A DNA stretch of 5,567 bases, taken from assembly GCA_900321055.1 (NCBI GenBank), contig ONUQ01000138.1, positions 1-5,567 on the forward strand. The letters are read 5' to 3'. The notes beneath the pieces were generated by a model. That model saw only the letters and a program-made list of their open reading frames with translations, was not told the origin of the DNA and searched no databases. The stretch is from an uncultured Elusimicrobia bacterium (GTDB lineage: Bacteria > Elusimicrobiota > Endomicrobiia > Endomicrobiales > Endomicrobiaceae). Below, piece after piece: positions 1-5,566 of the stretch. Made by a program: the position numbers and the translations under genes. Positions within the stretch are counted from its first letter, which is position 1, and each line of letters begins with the position of its first letter.

Positions 1-94
1 AATAGCAACATTAACTGCAATATTAACTTTATTAGGAAACATTGTTGCTGATATTTTGTATACTTATGCCGATCCGAGAATTAAATATAAATAG
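1..94 (+). CDS. DppB-like ABC transporter permease, C-terminal end (partial)
   Basis: Only the last 30 codons are present (reading frame from base 2, TAG stop at 92-94); the gene begins outside the window. The peptide is a hydrophobic helix (ATLTAILTLLGNIVADILY) followed by a short polar tail containing DPRIKY. That is the usual end of DppB/OppB/NikB-type permeases: a last TM helix with a GN..AD.LY pattern, then a tail containing DPR. The neighbouring DppC-like and ATPase genes support the call. It would be one of the two membrane subunits of a binding-protein-dependent importer for peptides, nickel or a related solute. The substrate cannot be told from this fragment. Confidence 0.85.
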   Translation, partial: IATLTAILTLLGNIVADILYTYADPRIKYK

Positions 95-169
95 ATGAAA
101 CAGTATGAGTATTTGAATATTATCATCGGTAATATGGAATTTACAGCTAATTTACAGAGTGGTTTTTAA
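95..169 (+). CDS. Possible 24-codon ORF in the dppB-dppC gap
   Basis: An ATG directly abuts the TAG stop of the upstream permease (TAGATG) and opens 24 codons ending in TAA at 167-169. The peptide begins MKQYEYLNIIIGN and ends FTANLQSGF. I recognise no family. There is no clear Shine-Dalgarno site, so any translation would rely on reinitiation from the upstream stop. It is not in frame with the downstream permease gene, so it is not simply a lost N-terminus of that protein. Chance is the simplest explanation; a leader or coupling peptide is possible. Confidence 0.2.
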   Translation: MKQYEYLNIIIGNMEFTANLQSGF

Positions 170-225
170 CAAAAGTTTTTTATATTTTGTTCGTTTGTAA
201 AATTAATAATTGTAAAATAATTTTT

Positions 226-1062
226 ATGAAAAATATATTAAAAAAATTAATAAAAAATAAGTTTGCCATGATAGGATTAACAACTATAATATTGTTAATT
301 TTGGTGTCTGTTTTTGCACCTGTAATTTCACCATATACTCCGTCTCAACAAAATATATTTGAAAGATTACAACCTCCGTCGTTAACACATATTTTTGGAA
401 CGGATGACTTAGGCAGAGATGTTTTTACCAGAATGATTTTTGGTGCAAGAATTTCATTGTCAGTCGGATTTATTTCAGTATTTATAATTCTTGTTATAGG
501 AACATTTTTAGGTATAGTTTCCGGATATTATGGCGGAAAAGCGGATTATATCATAATGAGATTTACGGATATAGTTTTATGTTTTCCAACATTTTTCCTT
601 ATTATACTTGTAATAGCTTTTGTAGAACCCAATATTTATAATGTTATGGTAGTCATAGGCGTAACTTCTTGGCCGGGGCTTGCAAGGCTTGTCAGAGCAG
701 AGGTTTTATCTTTAAAAGAACGGGAATTTATTTTGGTTTCCAAAATGATGGCTGTAAGTAATATAAAAATATTTTGTGTACATATTTTACCAAACATTAT
801 TTCACCGCTTATGGTATATTCGTCTCTTGCGATAGGCGGAGCAATACTTACGGAATCTGCTCTTTCTTTTTTAGGGCTTGGAGTTCAACCTCCTATGTCA
901 TCTTGGGGACAGATTCTTACATCCGGCAAAGATTATATTTATATGGCATGTTGGTTATCTTTGTTTCCAGGTATAGCAATACTGGTTACGGTATTAGCAT
1001 TTAATTTAGTTGGTGAAGCTATAAGAGATATATTAGATCCTAAGGAAGAACACATTGAATAA
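226..1062 (+). CDS. DppC/OppC/NikC-like ABC transporter permease
   Basis: Inner-membrane permease subunit of a peptide/nickel-family ABC importer, 278 aa, close to the usual family length. Residues 1-13 are basic and cytoplasmic, TM1 spans about 14-32, and then comes the family hallmark FGTDDLGRDVFTRM (57-70). Further TM helices lie at about 79-99, 117-134, 137-150, 191-210 and 243-264. The EAA coupling loop, which contacts the ATPase, runs from about 164 to 190 (LKEREF ... HILPN). Within it the usual central Gly is Ala176. LSFLGLGVQPP (213-223), AFNLVGEAIRD (258-268) and a final DP are also typical. I chose ATG 226: it gives the usual short basic N-terminus. A TTG at 187 in the same frame would add 13 residues with no ribosome binding site. 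No clear Shine-Dalgarno site precedes 226 either, which is odd for a gene 131 bases after its partner. The substrate is unknown. Confidence 0.93.
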   Translation: MKNILKKLIKNKFAMIGLTTIILLILVSVFAPVISPYTPSQQNIFERLQPPSLTHIFGTDDLGRDVFTRMIFGARISLSVGFISVFIILVIGTFLGIVSGYYGGKADYIIMRFTDIVLCFPTFFLIILVIAFVEPNIYNVMVVIGVTSWPGLARLVRAEVLSLKEREFILVSKMMAVSNIKIFCVHILPNIISPLMVYSSLAIGGAILTESALSFLGLGVQPPMSSWGQILTSGKDYIYMACWLSLFPGIAILVTVLAFNLVGEAIRDILDPKEEHIE

Positions 1063-1828
1063 TATAATATTATCAATTAAAAATTTATTTGCAGGTTATT
1101 ATGTTAATTCAAAATATCAGGAAATTTTAAAAAACATAAATCTTGATATATATGAAGGTAAAACCTATGCAATAGTCGGACAATCCGGTTCGGGAAAATC
1201 TACACTTGCTCTTTCTTTAATGGGGCTTATTTCAATAGATAACGGTAAAATTGATAAAGGAAATATAGCATTTGAAAATAGAAATTTAATATCGGAAATA
1301 GCAAAAATCAGAGGAAAAGATATTTCTATTGTATTACAAGATCCTCATTCTTACTTAAATCCTGTAATAACTGTAGGAAAACAAGTTTTAGAAGCATTAG
1401 AAGTGTATAATAAAAATTTAAGTAAAGAAGAAAAAACTGCCGAAATAAAAGAAGTCTTTAAAAAAGTAAACTTATATGATTTTAACAGAATTTATAATTC
1501 TTATCCTCATCAATTATCCGGCGGGCAAAAACAAAGAATTTTAATAGCTATGGCTATAATAAATAATCCAAAAGTTCTTATTGCTGATGAGCCGACATCA
1601 GGGTTAGATGTAACAGTGCAGAAACAAATATTAGATTTATTTGCAGAATTAAAGAAAACATTAAATTTAACTTTAGTAATTATTACACACAATATTTTAA
1701 TAGCAAAAAAATATTCCAATTATACGGCAGTAATGTATAAAGGGAATATAGTTGAACAAGGTAATTCAAAAGATATTTTTATATCGCCACAACATGAATA
1801 TACAAAAAAATTACTTTCTGTTATCTAA
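1055..1828 (+). CDS. ABC transporter ATP-binding protein, DppD/NikD-like
   Basis: Cytoplasmic ATPase that powers the importer formed with the permeases upstream; 257 aa. All core motifs are present: Walker A GQSGSGKST (42-50), Q-loop Gln95 in LQDP, signature LSGGQ (154-158), Walker B VLIADEP with catalytic Glu179, D-loop SGLD (182-185) and H-loop His212. The usual Asp after the H-loop His is Asn213 (ITHN), probably tolerated. The QDPHSYLNP stretch is typical of the peptide/nickel subfamily. The protein stops at HEYTKKLLSVI, where longer OppD/DppD proteins carry on into their C-terminal extension, so its length matches NikD (about 254 aa). Start: TTG 1055, with AAGGA (1042-1046) 8 bases upstream, overlapping the permease gene by 8 bases, which implies translational coupling. 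No partner ATPase follows, so it may act as a homodimer or pair with one encoded elsewhere. Confidence 0.93.
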   Translation: MNNIILSIKNLFAGYYVNSKYQEILKNINLDIYEGKTYAIVGQSGSGKSTLALSLMGLISIDNGKIDKGNIAFENRNLISEIAKIRGKDISIVLQDPHSYLNPVITVGKQVLEALEVYNKNLSKEEKTAEIKEVFKKVNLYDFNRIYNSYPHQLSGGQKQRILIAMAIINNPKVLIADEPTSGLDVTVQKQILDLFAELKKTLNLTLVIITHNILIAKKYSNYTAVMYKGNIVEQGNSKDIFISPQHEYTKKLLSVI

Positions 1829-1831
1829 AAT

Positions 1832-1860
1832 AAAAAAACATATCGGTTGTTTAATTTTTT
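1832..1860 (+). terminator. Weak terminator-like hairpin after the ABC operon
   Basis: Four bases after the ATPase stop, AAACA (1836-1840) and TGTTT (1848-1852) form a 5-bp stem around a 7-base loop containing CGG. An A-run precedes it and a T6 tract (1855-1860) follows. The arrangement suits an intrinsic terminator for the + strand, but the stem is short and A/T-rich and could be chance in such DNA. Confidence 0.33.
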
Positions 1861-1982
1861 ATCCCCTATCTTATAAAAATTTAATAAATTGCTAAATCCA
1901 TTAAAAAAGTATAAGAAAAGAAAATACAAATAATGAAAAATATTTATCAAAATAAAATAATATATAAATAATTTACACAATC

Positions 1983-2028
1983 AACACAAAAACAAATTTT
2001 GACATTTTTATTGTGTTTGTATTTTTTT
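1983..2028 (+). terminator. Second terminator-like inverted repeat in the convergent spacer
   Basis: AACACAA (1983-1989) pairs perfectly with TTGTGTT (2011-2017), and several inner A/T pairs can extend the stem. A T7 run follows at 2022-2028. This could be a backup terminator for the importer operon. The long A/T-rich loop and the 155-base distance from the stop codon make it weak. Confidence 0.25.
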
Positions 2029-2075
2029 ATCAGATTATATATATAAATAAGTTCAAAAAAAGTTTTTAGTGTTTT

Positions 2076-2091
2076 CTATAAAAAATTATAG
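2076..2091 (-). terminator. Small A/T hairpin downstream of the 53-aa gene
   Basis: CTATAA (2076-2081) and TTATAG (2086-2091) form a 6-bp stem with a 4-base loop, 37 bases beyond the minus-strand stop at 2129. On the minus strand a T7 tract follows about 11 bases later (complement of 2055-2061). It is a plausible but weak end for the minus-strand transcript. Confidence 0.2.
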
Positions 2092-2128
2092 TTCTTTATA
2101 TATATCGTTTATTTATTTTATATATAAT

Positions 2129-2290
2129 CTATTTTTTATTGAAAAACAGATTTATAATCATTCTACCAATTTTTCTTTCAATACCGCCTTTTGTTAAAGG
2201 AACACCGGTTTTTCTTGATATCTTATTTTTTAGTCCGCTTATTCCTAACAATCTTTTCCATGAAAAAGAAAATCCATATTTTTTTACCAT
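2129..2290 (-). CDS. Small basic protein, 53 aa, function unknown
   Basis: A 53-residue ORF with ATG at 2290 and TAG at 2129-2131. The start has a well-placed Shine-Dalgarno site: AGGAAG (complement of 2297-2302), 6 bases upstream. The protein is strongly basic. The core reads FSFSWKRLLGISGLK (7-21), then ISRKTGVPLTKGG (24-36), then ERKIGRMI (38-45), with a hydrophobic and lysine-rich tail (LFFNKK). The SFSWKR.LGIS ... ISRKTG.P.TK.G ... RKIGR pattern looks evolutionarily constrained. From memory it resembles short uncharacterised bacterial proteins, but I cannot name a family with confidence. It has no signal peptide and no obvious TM helix. The charge would suit nucleic-acid or membrane-surface binding, which is inference only. 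It lies 158 bases after the stop of the large membrane protein gene, on the same strand, so it may be the third gene of that unit or have its own promoter. Confidence 0.75.
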   Translation of the reverse strand: MVKKYGFSFSWKRLLGISGLKNKISRKTGVPLTKGGIERKIGRMIINLFFNKK

Positions 2291-2314
2291 AATATTCTTC
2301 CTAATTAAATATTT

Positions 2315-2320
2315 ATTATA
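2315..2320 (-). promoter_or_regulatory. Possible -10 element for the 53-aa gene
   Basis: A perfect TATAAT (complement of 2315-2320) lies 24 bases upstream of the small gene's ATG, leaving a short leader that carries the Shine-Dalgarno site. No convincing -35 hexamer is found at the right distance, and TATAAT-like strings are common in DNA this AT-rich. Confidence 0.22.
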
Positions 2321-2352
2321 TATACAAAATTTAATTGATAAGTAAAATATAA

Positions 2353-2436
2353 CTAATTTAAAATCGGATATTTTAATTCTTTTACAATTTTTTTGTTTCT
2401 ATATTTCCTCTGCTGTAGACTGATATTTTGTACCAC
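2353..2436 (-). CDS. Possible 27-aa ORF after the large membrane protein gene
   Basis: The reading frame of the 706-aa gene stays open for 31 sense codons after its TAA, up to a TAG at 2353-2355. A GTG at 2434-2436 could start a 27-residue basic peptide (VQNISLQQRKYRNKK, then IVKELKYPILN). No Shine-Dalgarno site precedes the GTG, and I know no relative. The stretch is less A/T-biased than its surroundings (CAGTCTACAGCAGAGG on the minus strand). It could be a remnant of a longer C-terminus, a leader of the small downstream gene, or chance. Confidence 0.15.
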   Translation of the reverse strand: MVQNISLQQRKYRNKKIVKELKYPILN

Positions 2437-2448
2437 ATTATACTTAAT

Positions 2449-4569
2449 TTATATATTCTCAGTTTTTTGATGTTTTCTAAGATATTTATCACTGTTTTTT
2501 ATTTTTTCTTTTAATATTGTTTTTGTAATTTTTCCAAGACTACCATCAGATAATCTTACAATTTGCAATTTTGGATATTTATCTTTATTATTTTCTAAAT
2601 GAGCAACTAAACTTATATCTCCCGTCATATTTTTGGTTTTATGAGGAGAATTTCCTATTATTATATCAGAATATTCTGTAGTGTTTTCCAATATTGTAAT
2701 ATCATAATTTTTCAAATCTTCATAGTGAATCCATTCAAAGCAATCCTTTCCCAAAGAAAAACTGTTAAATATTCCTGCTACATCTTTTTCTTTTAATCCT
2801 CCGTCTCCGCCTAATATCAATACTTTCGCACTATCCCTAAAATTAAATTGCCTGTTTGAATTTGTTTCTATATAAACTTTTTCTTCTATTATGTTTTTTC
2901 TTTTTTCTTCTTTTAATTCGCTCTTTAAATATTCAAGTTTTTTTCTATTATAAAACGATTTGTTTGTTTGCTTTTCTAATTCGGTTTCTAAATCACTAAT
3001 TCTTTTGTTACTCTGTTCATAATTATCACGAATTTTTTCTTTTTCTTTTTCTAAAGATTTTAGTTCATTGTTGTATTTTTGTGTAACAGCTTTTATCTTA
3101 TCATCGTAATATTGCATTGTAGTTTCTATTGCTGTTTTATTGTCACCGTTTCCTTCTTTTAATTTTAGAATTTCTTTTTCATAATTTTCTTTTATTTTAT
3201 TTGTTTTAGCTAAATAACTTTTGTTCATATTTTCTAATTTTTCATTATATTTTTTTGCTGTCAAATTTATTTTGTTCAATTCTTTTTTTAGTACTTTTTT
3301 ATATAATCTATATTCTTCTAATCTTATCAAAAACGGATACAACACAAAAAATATTATTATAAAAGCAAGCCACCAATTTACACTTCTTTGCCAATTATAC
3401 AGTATTAAACTCATTAACCATAAATTCGTATCAAAATTCCTATTAACTATTATGTCAGGATACATTGAAAAAGTTATACTTCTTATTAAAGCAATATGCC
3501 ATATAGCTTTATATTTGTATCCGAAAGTGTATGTGTATGTTTCTGTTCCTATAGTAATTTTTTCTTTATCTATATAATCTTCATAATAAAAGTCATCCCA
3601 AGATGGTCTTTTTTTTATATCCAACAACACAACATCCTGTTCGGATGAAACTTTAAGCCTGTAATTATATGGCAAATTATCAAATATAGAATTCAATCTT
3701 TCTTTTGCATATTCGTTAATATGTAAATTAATAAAACCTTGTAAATTAAAAATATTGTTATTATTATTTTTTTCTTTATTATAAAAAATTTCAGAAAAAA
3801 TATTATTTTTTTGTTCTTTTTTGTTTTTTATTCTTTTTTCCGTAAATTGTTTGTTATATTCAAGAATATCTTTTATAACTTCAACAACAATTGTATTGGT
3901 TCCTTTTATAGCTTGTTCCATCCCTTTTTGATAAGCATCATTACTTATAAAAATAAAATTTAAACTTGCCAATATAAAACTTATACTGCTTGTTAAAATT
4001 AGAGCTACTTTATAACGAGAAAAATAAATATAAAAAAATAAAAGAAAAAAAGGAATAAAAGGAATATAGTAAGCTAATTTATTTATATTTTGAGTATCAG
4101 GATTCCACAATCCTATTTTTTGCTTTTTTGCATTATTTTCTTTGTTTATCCAATCATCTACATCTTCCAGTCTATTATATTCCTTATATACCAAAGCATA
4201 TCCGTTTGCAACAAGATTTTTATTAATATTCTTGTTATTGACAAATATAATACCGACTTTTCCTGAATATTTATCTATATCATACACACTGATAAAAACT
4301 TTTTTATGACTAATGAGTTCCGATAAATATGCGATAGTTTGTCTGCCATAATATTGATCGTATTTTGGAACAGATATTCCATACAAGCTTACTTTAAAAG
4401 TTTTATCATTTTTTAAATCAGAAACTATTATATTATTTCCGTCAATAATTTTGTTAACTTTAGCCTCTATCGTTTCTATAGGTTCTATAGCAAAACAACA
4501 GATATTGAAAAAGATAATTATAAAAAATGATGATATGCAAAATAATATTAGAGATATATATTTCCTCAT
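2449..4569 (-). CDS. Membrane protein with inactive SNase-like domain, coiled coil and C-terminal alpha/beta-like domain
   Basis: 706 aa; overall function unknown. Order of parts: signal sequence or TM1 (5-27, possible cleavage after CFA); SNase-like domain (about 34-158); TM2 (164-183) and TM3 (188-209); an unrecognised region (210-395) with an Asn-rich stretch near 268-272; TM4 (399-416); a long Lys/Glu-rich coiled coil (about 418-565); and a C-terminal domain (580-692). Positive charges after TM2 and TM4 put the SNase-like and 210-395 regions outside and the coiled coil and C-terminus in the cytoplasm. SNase landmarks kept are KIIDG (40-44), SLYGI.VP (61-68), NLVANGYALVY (118-128) and AKKQKIGLW (147-155). 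The nuclease residues are replaced: Arg35 to Ser61, Asp40 to Ser66, Glu43 to Lys69, Asp21 to Asn44 or Asn45, and Arg87 to Gly103 or Lys104. The C-terminal domain (KVLILGGDGG, FEWIHYEDLKNYD, SDIIIGNSPHKTK, ITKTILKEKI) is loosely like DUF2325, from memory. ATG 4569 has GGAGG (complement of 4579-4583) at 9 bases, inside the upstream gene, implying coupling. Confidence 0.9.
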   Translation of the reverse strand: MRKYISLILFCISSFFIIIFFNICCFAIEPIETIEAKVNKIIDGNNIIVSDLKNDKTFKVSLYGISVPKYDQYYGRQTIAYLSELISHKKVFISVYDIDKYSGKVGIIFVNNKNINKNLVANGYALVYKEYNRLEDVDDWINKENNAKKQKIGLWNPDTQNINKLAYYIPFIPFFLLFFYIYFSRYKVALILTSSISFILASLNFIFISNDAYQKGMEQAIKGTNTIVVEVIKDILEYNKQFTEKRIKNKKEQKNNIFSEIFYNKEKNNNNNIFNLQGFINLHINEYAKERLNSIFDNLPYNYRLKVSSEQDVVLLDIKKRPSWDDFYYEDYIDKEKITIGTETYTYTFGYKYKAIWHIALIRSITFSMYPDIIVNRNFDTNLWLMSLILYNWQRSVNWWLAFIIIFFVLYPFLIRLEEYRLYKKVLKKELNKINLTAKKYNEKLENMNKSYLAKTNKIKENYEKEILKLKEGNGDNKTAIETTMQYYDDKIKAVTQKYNNELKSLEKEKEKIRDNYEQSNKRISDLETELEKQTNKSFYNRKKLEYLKSELKEEKRKNIIEEKVYIETNSNRQFNFRDSAKVLILGGDGGLKEKDVAGIFNSFSLGKDCFEWIHYEDLKNYDITILENTTEYSDIIIGNSPHKTKNMTGDISLVAHLENNKDKYPKLQIVRLSDGSLGKITKTILKEKIKNSDKYLRKHQKTENI

Positions 4570-4572
4570 TTT

Positions 4573-5367
4573 TTATTTCCTCCAATATTTTATGAAAGAA
4601 TATTTGATTTTGTTCCATTGTGATTTTGAATACTTTCTATAGTTCTTATCTAATGTTTCGTATAAATCAGAGTAAATTATATTAGGAAGAATGATATATA
4701 AATTTCCAAACTTATCTTTATTTTCTTTAACCCATTGTTTTCTTTCAATATAATTTTTATTTGTAAAATTTTTATCAAAAATATCCAGTTTATCATTCCC
4801 ATATAGAACTATATCAAATCCGAGAGTTTTAACATAATTAAATCTATCTTGTTTATCTGAAGCATTTTCTTTTAACAAAACATGTTTCTTATCCGCATAA
4901 GGAAAATTTAATTTTTTTAAATTTTCTATGGTTTCTTCCAATACAATTTTAGATCTGTTTGATATATAAAAAATTTCTATATTACTATCTTTCACAAAAT
5001 TACAAAAATCAACAGCTCCACATATAGATTCTGCTTGTATTTCTTTACACCATTTAATAAATATATTTTCATTATATTCACTATTTATCAAACTCGCTTC
5101 ATAAATAACATTGTTTAGTACTGTTTCATCTATGTCAAGAATAATTGCCTGTTTTTTTGCTTTATTTTTTATTTTAGATATATATTGTTTTGCTCCATTA
5201 AAAGCTTGATAACACAATGCCTCATATTCCGCACTACACTGTGTCCACAAAACAGAATATGCAATTGAATCCGAAAAATTATCATAAGAGTTTTTGGTAA
5301 AAAAAATAATATAACCAGTTTCAACTAAACAAATTAGTATTAATATATACCAAATTACTTTTTTCAC
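4573..5367 (-). CDS. Membrane-anchored HAD phosphatase, class C acid phosphatase / e(P4)-like
   Basis: 264 aa. An N-terminal hydrophobic helix (4-23) should export the protein and keep it anchored outside the inner membrane. No canonical lipobox is seen (ILIC at 10-13 has Ile before Cys), unlike the lipoprotein e(P4). The family's WTQCSAEYEALCYQAFN stretch (41-57) is present. HAD motif I is ILDIDETVLNN, with nucleophile Asp78 and acid/base Asp80. GAVDFCNFV (117-125) leads to motif II, IFYISNR with Ser136. Motif III is Lys166 in VLLKEN, followed by DKQDRF. Motif IV reads IVLYGNDKLDIF (186-197) where the family has GDNLxDF; an ungapped alignment keeps Asp192. FGNLYIILPN (220-229) matches the family's C-terminal segment. 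Relatives dephosphorylate nucleoside 5'-monophosphates and other small phosphoesters in the periplasm or at the cell surface; the substrate here is not shown. Start: GTG 5367, the only possible start near the N-terminus, with AGGAG (complement of 5374-5378) 6 bases upstream. The stop lies 3 bases before the next gene, so the two are one operon. Confidence 0.92.
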   Translation of the reverse strand: MKKVIWYILILICLVETGYIIFFTKNSYDNFSDSIAYSVLWTQCSAEYEALCYQAFNGAKQYISKIKNKAKKQAIILDIDETVLNNVIYEASLINSEYNENIFIKWCKEIQAESICGAVDFCNFVKDSNIEIFYISNRSKIVLEETIENLKKLNFPYADKKHVLLKENASDKQDRFNYVKTLGFDIVLYGNDKLDIFDKNFTNKNYIERKQWVKENKDKFGNLYIILPNIIYSDLYETLDKNYRKYSKSQWNKIKYSFIKYWRK

Positions 5368-5426
5368 TTTAGACTCCTATAATTATTTTACATCATTTTT
5401 ATTATTTTAAAATTAAAAATTTCTAT

Positions 5427-5562
5427 GTATAAATACTATCATTATTTAACAGAACAATAAAAGGGCAGTTTTGTGATTATACGGAAAATATTGATAAAAA
5501 TAAATAAAGAGTTAAGTAATTATTTGTATGTATATATAATTGAATAGTATAAATTATTTAAC
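5427..5562. repeat. Imperfect direct repeat GTATAAAT...TTATTTAAC
   Basis: GTATAAAT (5427-5434), a 6-base insert and ATTATTTAAC (5441-5450) recur as GTATAAAT (5547-5554) fused to the same ATTATTTAAC string (5553-5562). The copies are about 110 bases apart, upstream of the phosphatase gene. They could be duplicated regulatory sites or simple low-complexity similarity. Confidence 0.3.
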
Positions 5563-5566
5563 TGCC
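5464..5566. repeat. Short inverted repeat GGCAGTT / AACTGCC
   Basis: A perfect 7-bp inverted repeat, GGCAGTT at 5464-5470 and AACTGCC at 5560-5566, encloses 89 bases of A/T-rich DNA with no ORF. These are among the few G/C-rich words in the region. The second arm is at the very end of the window, so it cannot be seen whether the repeat continues. Confidence 0.3.
5476..5481 (-). promoter_or_regulatory. Possible -10 element for the phosphatase operon
   Basis: TATAAT on the minus strand (complement of 5476-5481), in the less A/T-biased context CCGTATAATCAC, about 110 bases upstream of the GTG start. The -35 region is poor (TTTATT at 17-base spacing). Other TATAAT-like strings closer to the gene are equally possible. 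Confidence 0.2.

Larger units (their letters stand above)
1829..2128. other. AT-rich convergent intergenic spacer, no gene seen
   Basis: About 300 bases separate the end of the + strand importer operon from the end of the minus-strand genes. Both strands show only short, frequently stopped ORFs, and the composition is almost all A and T. The stretch contains the weak hairpins listed separately, as expected between convergent transcription units. I see no RNA gene, insertion sequence or array of repeats. Confidence 0.7.

Noticed and set aside
187..225. TTG-initiated 13-residue N-terminal extension of the DppC-like permease
   Set aside because: It has no ribosome binding site and an atypical Cys/Asn/Ile sequence, while ATG 226 gives the usual short basic N-terminus before TM1.
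774..1004. 76-codon + strand frame inside the DppC-like gene
   Set aside because: It is a shifted frame of a clearly recognised permease gene, with no start signal of its own.
1510..1719. 69-codon minus-strand frame inside the ATPase gene
   Set aside because: It is antisense to the conserved signature and Walker B region of the ATPase.
1829..2128. Replication origin or repeat array in the A/T-rich spacer
   Set aside because: There is no run of DnaA-box-like words, no regularly spaced repeat and no adjacent replication gene; it looks like an ordinary convergent spacer.
2139..2345. 68-codon open frame on the + strand
   Set aside because: It is antisense to the 53-aa basic protein, which has a better Shine-Dalgarno site and a more protein-like sequence; the + strand product is a low-complexity hydrophobic string.
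3221..3577. 118-codon open frame on the + strand
   Set aside because: It lies wholly inside and antisense to the 706-aa membrane protein gene. Its product is a Phe/Leu/Ile-rich mirror of the A/T-rich codons there and has no recognisable domain.
4451..4642. 63-codon + strand frame across the junction of the two minus-strand genes
   Set aside because: It is antisense to two well-supported genes and has no family resemblance.
5320..5340. Lipoprotein signal (lipobox) on the phosphatase at ILIC
   Set aside because: The residue before Cys13 is Ile rather than Gly, Ala or Ser, and the hydrophobic helix continues past the Cys, so an uncleaved anchor fits better.
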